A stretch of DNA of 64,000 nucleotides, taken from positions 248,001 through 312,000 of the forward strand of contig JARKPB010000010.1 of NCBI GenBank assembly GCA_029975475.1, given 5' to 3'. Below are positions 17,750-26,062 of the stretch, piece by piece. This DNA comes from Anaerolineaceae bacterium. Its GTDB lineage: Bacteria; Chloroflexota; Anaerolineae; Anaerolineales; Anaerolineaceae. The notes below the pieces were generated by a model. It was not told the DNA's origin. It saw nothing but the letters and a program-made list of their open reading frames with translations, and did not search any database. The position numbers and the translations under genes are program-made. The stretch's first letter is position 1; every line of letters starts with the position of its first letter.

Positions 17750-19450
17750 TCAGCGCAGGAAGAACAGCAAGGTCCGCAGATAAACCGCGGCAAACACCAG
17801 CGCAATCAAGCCTGAACGTATCAGCTCAACCGCCCGCCGCCTTTTTTGCAGGCGTGCGGACTCATCCAGCAATGCGATCAGGTCCGCCAGCTGCTCAATC
17901 AGCGTGCCGGCGGCGCGCCTGGCAAAGGGAGAACTGTATGTATTAAATGACACGCCCGCGTCCGCGACCTTGAGGGCGATACTGTCATTGGGCCCGTCCC
18001 CTACCATGGCGACTTTCAGGCCGCTGGATTGCAGCAGGCGAATGATCACCCCTTTTTGCGAAGGGGTCATCATCGAAAAGACAGAACAGGTGCGCGCCTG
18101 GCGGCGAACTTCGTCCAGAGGCATGCGGTTCATCATCCTGCCGGTCAAAGAGACAGAAGAGCCCGGCGAAATTCCGCATAGCTGCGCAACTTTTACCGCT
18201 GCCGCCGGCCGGTCGCCGGTGATTAAGATCGGGCGGATTCCGCGCTCAAGAACCTGCCTCACCGTCTCTTCCGCGCCAGATTGAAGGTTGTTTTCAAACT
18301 GAACAATGCCCAGGAAGGTATAGCCGCTGGCATCCGGCGCGGCGCTGCCTTCGGCAACCGCGATCGCGATAGGAATATGCCCGTCTTGATGGACAGCCCT
18401 GCCCAGATCCCGGATTTTCGAGATGAGCGGCAGATTCAGTCGGACCTTTTTTTTGGCGTCCACGTAAATTGCGGCGCACTTTTGGAGAACAACTTCCGGG
18501 TCACCTTTTAAGAAAAAACGCATCTGGCGGTCTTGAGTCTCGTAGCCGCAGGCCATATATCTTTTCTCAGGGTCAAAGGGGATATCGACAGCGCGGCGGT
18601 AACTTTTCGCCAGCGCGGTGTAATCCAGACCAATTTGCTTCGCGAAGGCGATCAACGCGCGGTCCACCGGATTGGCATGCTCAAGCGAATCGACATGCGT
18701 CAGGTCTGTGCATAAAGCGCAGGCGGTACCCGTCAGATCCCAGACATCCGGCTGGGGCGGGGAGGCTTCAGGAAACACCTGGCTGAGGTTCCGACCGAAA
18801 TAGATTTTTTCAACCGCTACCTCGCGGGTGGTTAACACACCGGTTTTGTCAAAACAGATCGCGTCCAGCCCATGGAAGGTTTCGAGCCCGCGGGGGTCGC
18901 GCAGCACAATGCGGCGTTTCAGAAGCGCGCTCCGGGCCGCGCCAACGAGCCATTGACGGAACAACGCCTTGTTTACCAGAAAAAAAAGGGCGGCACAGGC
19001 GGCCAGAAACCAGAATATTACCGGGATGACCGCCGGAGCGCGGCTCAACGAAAGCGCCAGGGCAGGAAGCAGCAGGTACAGGCAGGTCTGATGGCTTTTA
19101 TTCAACCACGCGGCGCGGTCGGGAGCAGCCAACGCGGCGGACTGCTGTTGAATACGGCCGTATTCCGTTTCTTCGCCAATGGCAACCACGCGCCCGTAGG
19201 CTGAACCGCGAATCACCCGCGTGCCAGCGAAGACAAACGAAGTTTCGCTGGCGGAGGACTTGATCACCGGCATGATTTCGCCAGTGATCTCAAATTCGTC
19301 CACCTCGAGCAGGTTGTTCCCGTCCAGCGCCAGGTCTGCCGGGACAATATCGCCGGTTTGAACCAGGACCAACTGACCTTTTTTCAGGTGGTGGGCAGGA
19401 ATGCGGGCATGCTGTCCGTCCTGCAAAATTGTAACCATGCTCTCAATCAT
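17750..19450 (-). CDS. Degenerate P-type ATPase (catalytic core, few transport helices)
   Basis: A 566-residue protein with the soluble parts of a P-type ATPase: actuator domain with TGE at 56-58, phosphorylation site FDKTGVLT with D201, nucleotide-binding KGD (315-317, canonically KGA), TGD (411-413) and hinge MVGDGPND (482-489). Membrane parts are strongly reduced: no M1-M2, one hairpin at about 123-160 without the usual PEGL-type ion-binding motif, and one helix at about 545-565. Normal members have 6-10 helices and 700-900 residues. It could still autophosphorylate but probably cannot transport ions in the usual way. The upstream bases carry no missing N-terminal part. It lies 67 bases after the MutS-like pair on the same strand. 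Confidence 0.85.
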   Translation of the reverse strand: MIESMVTILQDGQHARIPAHHLKKGQLVLVQTGDIVPADLALDGNNLLEVDEFEITGEIMPVIKSSASETSFVFAGTRVIRGSAYGRVVAIGEETEYGRIQQQSAALAAPDRAAWLNKSHQTCLYLLLPALALSLSRAPAVIPVIFWFLAACAALFFLVNKALFRQWLVGAARSALLKRRIVLRDPRGLETFHGLDAICFDKTGVLTTREVAVEKIYFGRNLSQVFPEASPPQPDVWDLTGTACALCTDLTHVDSLEHANPVDRALIAFAKQIGLDYTALAKSYRRAVDIPFDPEKRYMACGYETQDRQMRFFLKGDPEVVLQKCAAIYVDAKKKVRLNLPLISKIRDLGRAVHQDGHIPIAIAVAEGSAAPDASGYTFLGIVQFENNLQSGAEETVRQVLERGIRPILITGDRPAAAVKVAQLCGISPGSSVSLTGRMMNRMPLDEVRRQARTCSVFSMMTPSQKGVIIRLLQSSGLKVAMVGDGPNDSIALKVADAGVSFNTYSSPFARRAAGTLIEQLADLIALLDESARLQKRRRAVELIRSGLIALVFAAVYLRTLLFFLR

Positions 19451-19517
19451 TCCCGCGACCTGAGGGATAGCCCAGCAGCTTTATTTCCGTCATCCGGCAA
19501 ACAACAGCCGCCGCGAC

Positions 19518-21029
19518 TTAGGACTGAGCGGTTTTTTGGGAAAAAAACACACTTTGATACACATCCTGCCCAAAACCGGTCGGCAGAGGTTCCCCCACCG
19601 CCAGCTTGAACGTGCGTTTCCCGCCGCTGCCCCTCTCAGCCCGCAGGAAAACGGTATCCTGACGCCGTTTTTCATAGAAATAGCGGGCAAACTCATACAT
19701 ATGGGTTACAAAAAAGACTTTGATTCCCTGCTCGGTCAGAGCGCTGACAATCTGGCGGGCAATCTCCGAGCCTTCGCGTTCATTGGTGGCGGCGAAAGAT
19801 TCATTGAACAGAATCAGGGAATTTGGTCCGATTGAATCGGCGATCGCGCTCATCCGGCTTAATTCTTCGTCCAGTTTCCCGCTCTTCATGGTTGAATCTT
19901 CTTTCCGCCTGAAATGGGTGAACACCGCCGGACAGACGTTGGCGCTGAATGCCTCGGCCGGGACGAACATCCCAGCCTGCATCATCAATTGAGCCAGGCC
20001 AATACTTCTCAGGTAAGTGGATTTTCCGCCTTGATTGGCGCCGGTGATGATGAACAGGTTTTGCGAATCGCGGTCGAGATCATTGGCCACGATCCCGGAT
20101 TTCATCGCCAAAGCCAGACAGGCGTCATAGAGCGATTTATATTGATGAACCCGCTGGCTGGCATCAAAGGGGATTGGAAAGGCGATCGGGTTGCCCGATC
20201 GGGCCAGCTGATCCCGCAAATTGATGCAGCCGATGTAAAAAGCGAGCTCGGCGCGCAGAACGTTGAAGAAAGATTCGATATGCTCGCAGGCCTGTTCCAG
20301 CGCGACCGCGGCAGCGTAGACGCCTTCATCTTTTATATCGCCCAGCGCACGAGCGCCGGCTTCATCTCTGGGATGCAAGGAGAATGAATAGGATGGCGAT
20401 TTTCTTTGGAAGATCTCGGTTATGCGGCTGCCCCTGCGGGGATTGGGAAGACGCAGGGTGAAATTTGCGCCTTCATTTGCTCGCCCCAAATCGGCGCTGA
20501 TCAACGCGCCTTCGTCAAATTTAAGATGGCGTAAATGATGATTGACTTTCTCAAAATAGGCGTCGTCCAGCTCTTGCTTCAACATCGAAAAGAAGCGCAC
20601 AAAACCTTCCGATGTGAACCGGTCGGAATATTCAGCGGTGATGGACATCAGTTTTTTTAATTGATCCATCAGCATGAACATCATCTCAACCGCGCTTTCC
20701 AGCACCCGACCGGGGGAATGGACAAAAATTCCCAGCCAGCTGTGCTGTTTGCGCTCCAGCGCCTCAATCGGAATCTGGTATATCGCCCGAATGACCTCCG
20801 GGTTATTCAGGCAATCCTTCAACACGTCCTGGCGATAAACAATGGAATCCGGGTCGGCCAGTCCGTTGATCACCGCCTGCTTGACAATATTCAGGATATA
20901 TTTATCCCCCTGAGCCATGGCGTTAAATAAAAGGTCCAGATCCAGATCCTGCATCAGGTCAGCGGCTTGCACAGGGAATGGCTGCTGGGGGTCAAAATCA
21001 CGATTCCGGTTCATTAAATAGACTTTCAT
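19518..21029 (-). CDS. MutS-like ATPase B (domain V type)
   Basis: A 503-residue protein with a C-terminal MutS-family ATPase and an all-helical N-terminal lever/core part; the mismatch-recognition domain of MutS1 is absent. Walker A is TGANQGGKS (329-337), Walker B reads LILFNES (405-411) with N where MutS has D, and the family TxExG-like loop is FAATNEREGSE, followed by VTHMYE. The ATG overlaps the stop of the partner gene by 4 bases (ATGA), so the two are translated together and may form a heterodimer, as MutS ATPases work as composite dimers. Role unknown: not classical mismatch repair. Confidence 0.85.
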   Translation of the reverse strand: MKVYLMNRNRDFDPQQPFPVQAADLMQDLDLDLLFNAMAQGDKYILNIVKQAVINGLADPDSIVYRQDVLKDCLNNPEVIRAIYQIPIEALERKQHSWLGIFVHSPGRVLESAVEMMFMLMDQLKKLMSITAEYSDRFTSEGFVRFFSMLKQELDDAYFEKVNHHLRHLKFDEGALISADLGRANEGANFTLRLPNPRRGSRITEIFQRKSPSYSFSLHPRDEAGARALGDIKDEGVYAAAVALEQACEHIESFFNVLRAELAFYIGCINLRDQLARSGNPIAFPIPFDASQRVHQYKSLYDACLALAMKSGIVANDLDRDSQNLFIITGANQGGKSTYLRSIGLAQLMMQAGMFVPAEAFSANVCPAVFTHFRRKEDSTMKSGKLDEELSRMSAIADSIGPNSLILFNESFAATNEREGSEIARQIVSALTEQGIKVFFVTHMYEFARYFYEKRRQDTVFLRAERGSGGKRTFKLAVGEPLPTGFGQDVYQSVFFSQKTAQS

Positions 21030-22582
21030 TTCGCAAGCCGCTCCTTCAAGATCTCATAGGTCAGGCGGTGCTTTTCAGCAATACAAACCGCGTAAGCCAA
21101 TCCATCCGCCTGCTTGCGGATGATCTTAAACGTCCGGCGGGTGGGATCTTTGAGGTCAACGGTGCTGACCATGCTGACGGTCTGTTCGCCCATCCGGGAT
21201 AATTCATCAATAAACGACACGCAGACGCACAGCGCGTCCAGCTGGATGATCTGTTTCATGATTTCCTGGCTGAGAAAGATCGCATCACTCAGGGTGGTAG
21301 AGCTGAAAATCTCATTGAGAATGATGATGCTTCTTGGGGTAGCCTGTTTGAGGATCTCGTGAATTCGCACCAGGTCATCCTGCAGTTTTCCGCGCAGGTT
21401 GCGGATATCTTCCTGTTTCTCAAAATGCGTGAAAATCCGGTCGGAGAGGAACAGGCGGGCTTTTTTACCCGGCACCGGACAGCCGATGCTCGCCAGGTAG
21501 TGAAGCTGGCCAAACATCCGCGAAAAGGTTGTCTTGCCCCCCTGATTGGGACCGGACACGATGATGATGCGTTCTTTGCCCGAGAGATGAAAACTGTTGG
21601 TCACCACCGGGGTGGATTCAAACTGAACTTTATTCGCCAGGGCAATATCAAACGCGTCCTGAGCCTGAATATGTTTATCGGAAACCGCAAAATCAGGATA
21701 GCAAAACTTCAGCCCCTTAAATTTTATGTTTTCAATTAAAGCCAGGTAGGATAAGTAAAATTGAATTTCGCGGTAAAAATTGGCGATGCCCGGATCTTCA
21801 AAACCGGCGTAGGCCGTGTAAAATGCCTCTAACTGGCTGAAGACGTCAGGATAAAGCCTGGCAACGCAGTCCAAAACCAGCGCTTTCACGTGATTCATCC
21901 CGGCCGCGGTGATTTTATCAATCCGGTAAGGCTTGGCTTCAACCTGTTTGAATTTCTCAAAGGTTTCGACCACCTCTCTTGAAAAATCCGCTTCCTGGTT
22001 GTATTTCTGCACGCGAACGGTGATGCCCTTGATGATCATGCTGTACTGAACTGTGCTCAGGGCTTCTTTTACCTGGCGGGTGGTGGCTTGAAATTTGAGA
22101 AACGCGTCCTGAGCCACATAATCCTTCAGATAAGCCCAGATGCCAAGCAGGCCCTCCGAATGGACTTCAAGACCGTTCAGATCTTCAGCCAGCCCGTTGA
22201 CTGCCTGACAGTACAGGTCCGCTGCCTCCAGCACCCAGCCCGCCTGGTGGTACTTGTAGTAAAGCTTCTCAATCATTCCCAGATACCGGCGCACCAGCAT
22301 CATGCGTTCAGAAAAGGTATTAAAAACCGCCAGGACAGCCTGGTCTTCCAGATCGCGAAATATATCCTGCCGGTATTTCAAAACCCGAGTATCTTGCAGT
22401 GGCTGATAATAAATGGGTTCCAGATGGAAGGTCTGCTTTTGCGCCAGAATGGTATTGATCACCTGGTCTAAAAACAGATCGGCAAAGTGTTCCGGGGGGG
22501 AGGAACTCTCTTGTTCAGCTGCTCCGGTTTCAGGATCGGGAAAAAGAATACTGGGGGCGGCCGAGTGAATCAAATCGTTCAT
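21026..22582 (-). CDS. MutS-like ATPase A (domain V type)
   Basis: A 518-residue partner of the next gene. The N-terminal ~330 residues are helical (core/lever type), and the C-terminal ATPase has Walker A SGPNQGGKT (343-351) and Walker B IIILNEIFSS (419-428), again N in place of D. It shares only general layout with its partner, so this is not a recent duplication. The ATG at 22582 is preceded by CGGAGG at 11 bases; an in-frame extension to 22630 would enter the leader terminator region. The leader holds a strong intrinsic terminator 50 bases upstream. Confidence 0.85.
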   Translation of the reverse strand: MNDLIHSAAPSILFPDPETGAAEQESSSPPEHFADLFLDQVINTILAQKQTFHLEPIYYQPLQDTRVLKYRQDIFRDLEDQAVLAVFNTFSERMMLVRRYLGMIEKLYYKYHQAGWVLEAADLYCQAVNGLAEDLNGLEVHSEGLLGIWAYLKDYVAQDAFLKFQATTRQVKEALSTVQYSMIIKGITVRVQKYNQEADFSREVVETFEKFKQVEAKPYRIDKITAAGMNHVKALVLDCVARLYPDVFSQLEAFYTAYAGFEDPGIANFYREIQFYLSYLALIENIKFKGLKFCYPDFAVSDKHIQAQDAFDIALANKVQFESTPVVTNSFHLSGKERIIIVSGPNQGGKTTFSRMFGQLHYLASIGCPVPGKKARLFLSDRIFTHFEKQEDIRNLRGKLQDDLVRIHEILKQATPRSIIILNEIFSSTTLSDAIFLSQEIMKQIIQLDALCVCVSFIDELSRMGEQTVSMVSTVDLKDPTRRTFKIIRKQADGLAYAVCIAEKHRLTYEILKERLAK

Positions 22583-22632
22583 GGTAAATGTTACCTCCGC
22601 AACAGATAAACGCAACGGTAGGGCTACCAAAT

Positions 22633-22669
22633 AAAAAAGCCTCTACTGAGCATTGCATCAGTAGAGGCT
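22633..22669 (-). terminator. Intrinsic terminator in the leader of the MutS-like operon (possible attenuator)
   Basis: A 12-bp perfect stem AGCCTCTACTGA / TCAGTAGAGGCT with an 8-base loop is followed on the minus strand by TTTTTT. It points into, and lies about 50 bases before, the start of MutS-like A. The gene on the other side is divergent, so there is no upstream minus-strand gene for it to close. This fits regulated attenuation in a leader. Confidence 0.8.
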
Positions 22670-22724
22670 ATCAGTCATGTGACATTTCAAGCGAGCCTCA
22701 TCGCTTCAATCTATCGCTGACTTG

Positions 22725-22754
22725 ATTATACTGGATTTTTATCCGGTCTGCCAG
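22725..22754 (-). promoter_or_regulatory. Probable promoter of the MutS-like operon
   Basis: On the minus strand a perfect -10 TATAAT (22725-22730) is preceded 18 bases earlier by CTGGCA (22749-22754, 4 of 6 matches to the -35). Transcription would start near 22718, giving a leader of about 135 bases that contains the intrinsic terminator. Confidence 0.5.
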
Positions 22755-22856
22755 ACGGTTGGATTTTTAATTTTTCCCGGCAAGACCCACGTGAGGGAAT
22801 GGCTTTTACACCGGCGGGTGTACAATTTAGCCATCTCATCCATCGGAGGCGAATCC

Positions 22857-23960
22857 TTGTCCCTCTTTTCTGTGATTCAACAACCCACCCTGCTGGTCAA
22901 CGAAGCGGCTGCCCGCCGCAATATTGCCCGCATGGCCGCCAAAGCCCGTAGCGCCGGGATAGCGTTTCGCCCGCATTTCAAAACGCATCAGTCCGCTCAG
23001 ATTGGCGAGTGGTTCCGGGATGAAGGCGTACAGGCGATCACGGTCTCGTCGCTGGCGATGGCCGAGTATTTTGCCTCAGCCGGCTGGGAAGACATCACCC
23101 TGGCTTTCCCGGTTAATCTGCGGCAAATGGAACAGATTAACCGGCTGGCAGCGGCGATTCGCCTAAATTTACTGGTTGAATCGCTGGAGAGCGCCCGGGC
23201 ACTATCGGCCGGGCTGCTGCGCCCGGTTGACCTGTGGATCAAAATTGACGTCGGCGCCAACCGCACGGGCATCCCCTGGGAAGCAGAAGCGCAGGTCGCC
23301 ATGCTGGCAAAAGCCGTGAACAGCCTGCCGAAGCTGCGCTTTGCCGGCCTGCTGACTCACGCCGGTCACACCTACACCGCCGGCTCGCCGGAGGGAATTC
23401 GCGCGGTCTACCGCCAGTCTGTCGAACGTATGAACTTCTTGCGCAAACGCCTGCAGGTGGAGGGCTTAACCGAGGCGCGCATCTCTGTGGGCGACACGCC
23501 TGGCTGCACACTTTCAGAGGATCTTGGCAGGGTGGATGAGATCCGCCCCGGGAACTTTGTTTTTTATGACGCCTGCCAGCTGCAATTTGGCGTCTGCGGC
23601 GCAGAAGATATCGCCGTGGCGCTGGCCTGCCCGATTGTGGCCGTCCATCCTGAACGCAGCGAGGTGGTGGTCTACGGCGGCGCGGTGCATTTATCGCTCA
23701 ACCCGATCGCCGGGATTCAGCCGCCCGCTTACGGTCTGGTCTGTCTGCCTGAAAACAGCGGCTGGGGCGCGCCGCTGCCGGGGGCGAGCGTGCGCGGGCT
23801 TTCTCAGGAACACGGAATCCTCAGGGTGCGGCCGGAAGACCTGCCGGCGTTCCCGGTCGGCGGGTTGGCCTGCATCCTGCCCGCCCATTCCTGCCTGACC
23901 GTCTCTTGCATGCGCGGTTACCTCAGCCTGGACGGCGAGCCAATTGAAGCCATGCCGTAA
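22857..23960 (+). CDS. D-threonine aldolase / D-serine dehydratase-like PLP enzyme (alanine racemase fold)
   Basis: A 367-residue fold-type III PLP enzyme of the DSD1/D-threonine aldolase family. The PLP lysine is K42 in RPHFKTH (38-44). C-terminal H344 and C346 in AHSCLT match the metal-binding pair used by the D-serine dehydratase/D-threonine aldolase group. It would cleave D-threonine-type amino acids to glycine plus aldehyde or deaminate D-serine; the exact substrate is open. The start is TTG at 22857, 8 bases after CGGAGG; longer in-frame versions lack a ribosome site. It faces away from the MutS-like operon. Confidence 0.85.
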   Translation: MSLFSVIQQPTLLVNEAAARRNIARMAAKARSAGIAFRPHFKTHQSAQIGEWFRDEGVQAITVSSLAMAEYFASAGWEDITLAFPVNLRQMEQINRLAAAIRLNLLVESLESARALSAGLLRPVDLWIKIDVGANRTGIPWEAEAQVAMLAKAVNSLPKLRFAGLLTHAGHTYTAGSPEGIRAVYRQSVERMNFLRKRLQVEGLTEARISVGDTPGCTLSEDLGRVDEIRPGNFVFYDACQLQFGVCGAEDIAVALACPIVAVHPERSEVVVYGGAVHLSLNPIAGIQPPAYGLVCLPENSGWGAPLPGASVRGLSQEHGILRVRPEDLPAFPVGGLACILPAHSCLTVSCMRGYLSLDGEPIEAMP

Positions 23961-23967
23961 GGCGGGA

Positions 23968-25164
23968 CTAAAAAATAACCAGCGGCACCGGGATAAAGAT
24001 CAGGAAAAATAAAATCAGCACGAAGATCGCCAGCCGCCGGCGGGCGGGATCCAGTTCAGTGATCTGATCCAGCGGCTCAGCATAGGCGCGCCCAAGGAAG
24101 AAAATAATCGCCGCCCAGATGTACCAGCCCGTCCAGAAAAAGCCAAGGATCACCAGAGCGGCCAGCACAAACGGCAGCCAGCGGCGCAGGCGCTGCTTGC
24201 CAAACAGAACGTACATGACATGCCCGCCGTCTAGCTGGCCCGCCGGGATCAGGTTCAAGGATGTCACCAGCAGCCCTGCCCAGCCAGCCCAGGCGACCGG
24301 GTGGAGCATGACATCCATCCCGCCCAACGGCAAAGGCGAACCGGTGAAGTAATAGCGCAGCCAGTACAGCGCGGCGGGTAAGCCTCCGGTGCTGGCTGGA
24401 GCCGGCAGCAGCTGCCCAAAAACCAGGTATTTCATCAAGAGGTAGAGGATCGAATTGCCTTCCAGGGTTCCGCCGATCATCGCGGCGCCGGGCGCGGGCA
24501 ACGGCTCAAGGCGGGAGAGGGATAATCCCAGCAGCAGAACCGGGAGGGTAACAGCCAGACCGGCCAGGGGCCCGGCGATGCCGATATCGAGCAGCACCCG
24601 TTTGTTTTTGGGAACTTCCTTCATGTTGATAAACGCGCCCATGGTTCCAAACGGTGAGAATGGCAGGGGGATAAAATACGGCAGGGTCACATGCACCCCG
24701 TGGCGGCGGCCGGCAATATAATGACCCAGCTCATGCGCGCCCAGGATGGCGATCAAAGAAACCGCAAAGGGCCAGCCGCGGGCGATCAACGCGCCGGCAG
24801 CTGCCCAGAAACCGCCAGGCAGGGGCTGATCCATGCCGTACATCGCGCCGCTGACCAGGACGCTGGCCGCGGTGAGGATAAACAGCACCAGATTTACCCG
24901 CGGGTTGGAAAGGCTGGGAGCAGGGGGCTTGTTGACGATCAGAATAACATGTCGGCCTTCTTCTATGCGAAAAAGGGGGATCAACCCCAGCGGCGCCAGG
25001 CCGCCAGCCAGACGATCGTATGCGGCCTCGGAGTCCGCATCCGCCAGCCGGCCGCGGTAGCGCAGGATGAACCCCTGGCTTTCCGTTCCGTAGGTGACAT
25101 CCTCGACGAAAAAGATGCGCCGCACCAGCGCATCCACCGCCTCGAAACCACTGATCGCATCCAT
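23968..25164 (-). CDS. M50 family site-2-type metalloprotease
   Basis: A 398-residue membrane protease. The zinc site HELGH is at 144-148 inside a membrane helix and the third ligand lies in LDGGH (D312), both typical of M50. Six to seven hydrophobic segments are seen. A soluble N-terminal domain of ~85 residues precedes them. It may process membrane-bound regulators. The ATG at 25164 is preferred; an in-frame extension to 25272 would only translate the tRNA-Sec gene. It lies 33 bases behind tRNA-Sec with no terminator between, so it is probably read from the tRNA promoter. Confidence 0.88.
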   Translation of the reverse strand: MDAISGFEAVDALVRRIFFVEDVTYGTESQGFILRYRGRLADADSEAAYDRLAGGLAPLGLIPLFRIEEGRHVILIVNKPPAPSLSNPRVNLVLFILTAASVLVSGAMYGMDQPLPGGFWAAAGALIARGWPFAVSLIAILGAHELGHYIAGRRHGVHVTLPYFIPLPFSPFGTMGAFINMKEVPKNKRVLLDIGIAGPLAGLAVTLPVLLLGLSLSRLEPLPAPGAAMIGGTLEGNSILYLLMKYLVFGQLLPAPASTGGLPAALYWLRYYFTGSPLPLGGMDVMLHPVAWAGWAGLLVTSLNLIPAGQLDGGHVMYVLFGKQRLRRWLPFVLAALVILGFFWTGWYIWAAIIFFLGRAYAEPLDQITELDPARRRLAIFVLILFFLIFIPVPLVIF

Positions 25165-25196
25165 GAAATACTCCCTTGAACCGCAGGTAAAACAGG

Positions 25197-25290
25197 CGGG
25201 AATGGATGGGAGTCGAACCCACCTCGGCCCGCAACGCGGCCCGTCACTGGTTTTGAAGACCAGGGAGCCCACCGGGACTCAACCACTCCC
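25197..25290 (-). tRNA. selC: tRNA-Sec (anticodon UCA)
   Basis: A 94-base gene with all marks of a selenocysteine tRNA. The acceptor stem has 8 bp (GGGAGTGG with CCATTCCC), the D stem is 6 bp with a 4-base loop (GAGTCC CGGT GGGCTC), the anticodon arm CTGGT CTTCAAA ACCAG gives UCA, the variable arm is long, and the T arm carries GGTTCGACTCCC. The discriminator is G and CCA is not encoded. A near-consensus promoter lies directly upstream. Its presence shows the organism decodes UGA as selenocysteine; SelA, SelB and SelD are not in the window. Confidence 0.96.
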
Positions 25291-25296
25291 AGGTTA

Positions 25297-25325
25297 AGCA
25301 TACCGCAGGGGGCGGGGCATGTCAA
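25297..25325 (-). promoter_or_regulatory. Promoter of tRNA-Sec
   Basis: On the minus strand TTGACA (25320-25325) and TATGCT (25297-25302) are 17 bases apart, and the tRNA begins 6 bases after the -10 box. Confidence 0.85.
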
Positions 25326-25351
25326 TTCACCGTCTAAGGAAGATTGGGTGA

Positions 25352-25379
25352 TTGTAAATCTTTTTATTTTTGATATAAT
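25352..25379 (+). promoter_or_regulatory. Extended -10 promoter
   Basis: TTGTAA (25352-25357), 16 bases, then TATAAT (25374-25379) with an upstream TG that makes an extended -10. It drives the small membrane protein at 25417. Confidence 0.75.
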
Positions 25380-25416
25380 TTATCAGAATTTATCATCCTA
25401 AACTGATGGAGGAAAA

Positions 25417-25839
25417 ATGAATACCAGTCCCACACCGGTTCGCCCAACGGGAATCACGATTCTGGCGGTACTCTCCGCGGTTGGCGGTGTCTTTGGCGTC
25501 TTTGGCGCCTGCGCGCTTTTCGGCCTGGGCGCGCTGGGAGGCGCACTGGTTGGCGGCCAGGAAGGCGCGCGCGTCGGGTTCTTTGGCATCTTGATGGGCA
25601 TTCTCAGTCTTGGATCCGCGGGCCTTTCGCTGGCCTTCGCCTACGGAGCCTGGAATCTCAAACCCTGGGCCTGGATGCTCGGTCTGGTCAGCCAGGGGCT
25701 TGGGATCGCCACCAACCTTTACAACCTGATCAGCGGCACGTCCGGTCTGTTCGGAACCATTATCAGCCTGATCATTCCGGGCGTGATTATCTACTATCTG
25801 TTCACCCCGGAAGTCAAGCGCGCTTTCGGCCGCGAATAA
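25417..25839 (+). CDS. Small multi-pass membrane protein
   Basis: A 140-residue protein with about four hydrophobic segments and many Gly/Ala residues; the N-terminus RPTGITILAVLSAVGGVFG recalls small membrane proteins annotated only as hypothetical in Chloroflexota and Archaea. A WNLKPWAWMLGLVSQG motif (near 82-97) lies in the loop before helix 3. Clear promoter, GGAGG ribosome site and terminator make this a single-gene unit. Function unknown. Confidence 0.75.
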   Translation: MNTSPTPVRPTGITILAVLSAVGGVFGVFGACALFGLGALGGALVGGQEGARVGFFGILMGILSLGSAGLSLAFAYGAWNLKPWAWMLGLVSQGLGIATNLYNLISGTSGLFGTIISLIIPGVIIYYLFTPEVKRAFGRE

Positions 25840-25854
25840 AATTCCTGCCCATGA

Positions 25855-25888
25855 TCCCCCCTTGCGCTGCCCGCAAGGGGGTTTTTTT
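25855..25888 (+). terminator. Intrinsic terminator
   Basis: A GC-rich stem (CCCCCTTGCG with CGCAAGGGGG) is followed by TTTTTTT, 16 bases after the small membrane protein. Confidence 0.92.
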
Positions 25889-25987
25889 ATTGGAGCGACT
25901 GCATCGTGCTGCCCGGTGCGTTGAGGCTGGCAGGCTTGACAGGCAGCTCAAAACCCGCGATAATAGAACATAATTTCAAATTGGTAC

Positions 25988-26016
25988 TTGACTTAATAGA
26001 ATTCTTGTTCTATACT
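25988..26016 (+). promoter_or_regulatory. Strong promoter with an embedded inverted repeat
   Basis: TTGACT (25988-25993), 17 bases, TATACT (26011-26016). Between and over the -10 lies ATAGAA-N6-TTCTAT (25996-26013), a perfect inverted repeat placed where a repressor would block polymerase. A half-site ATAGAACA recurs at 25963. It controls the membrane protein at 26063. Confidence 0.75.
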
Positions 26017-26062
26017 AGGGACATCCAGTGAGTTCCGCTCTTTTGATCAAGGAGAAAACGCC

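Noticed and set aside
19451-19517. Missing N-terminal part of the P-type ATPase, out of frame
   Set aside because: The short interval holds only a 16-codon frame and the end of MutS-like B; no membrane segment is encoded.
25165-25272. N-terminal extension of the M50 protease
   Set aside because: The extra residues would be translated from the tRNA-Sec gene.
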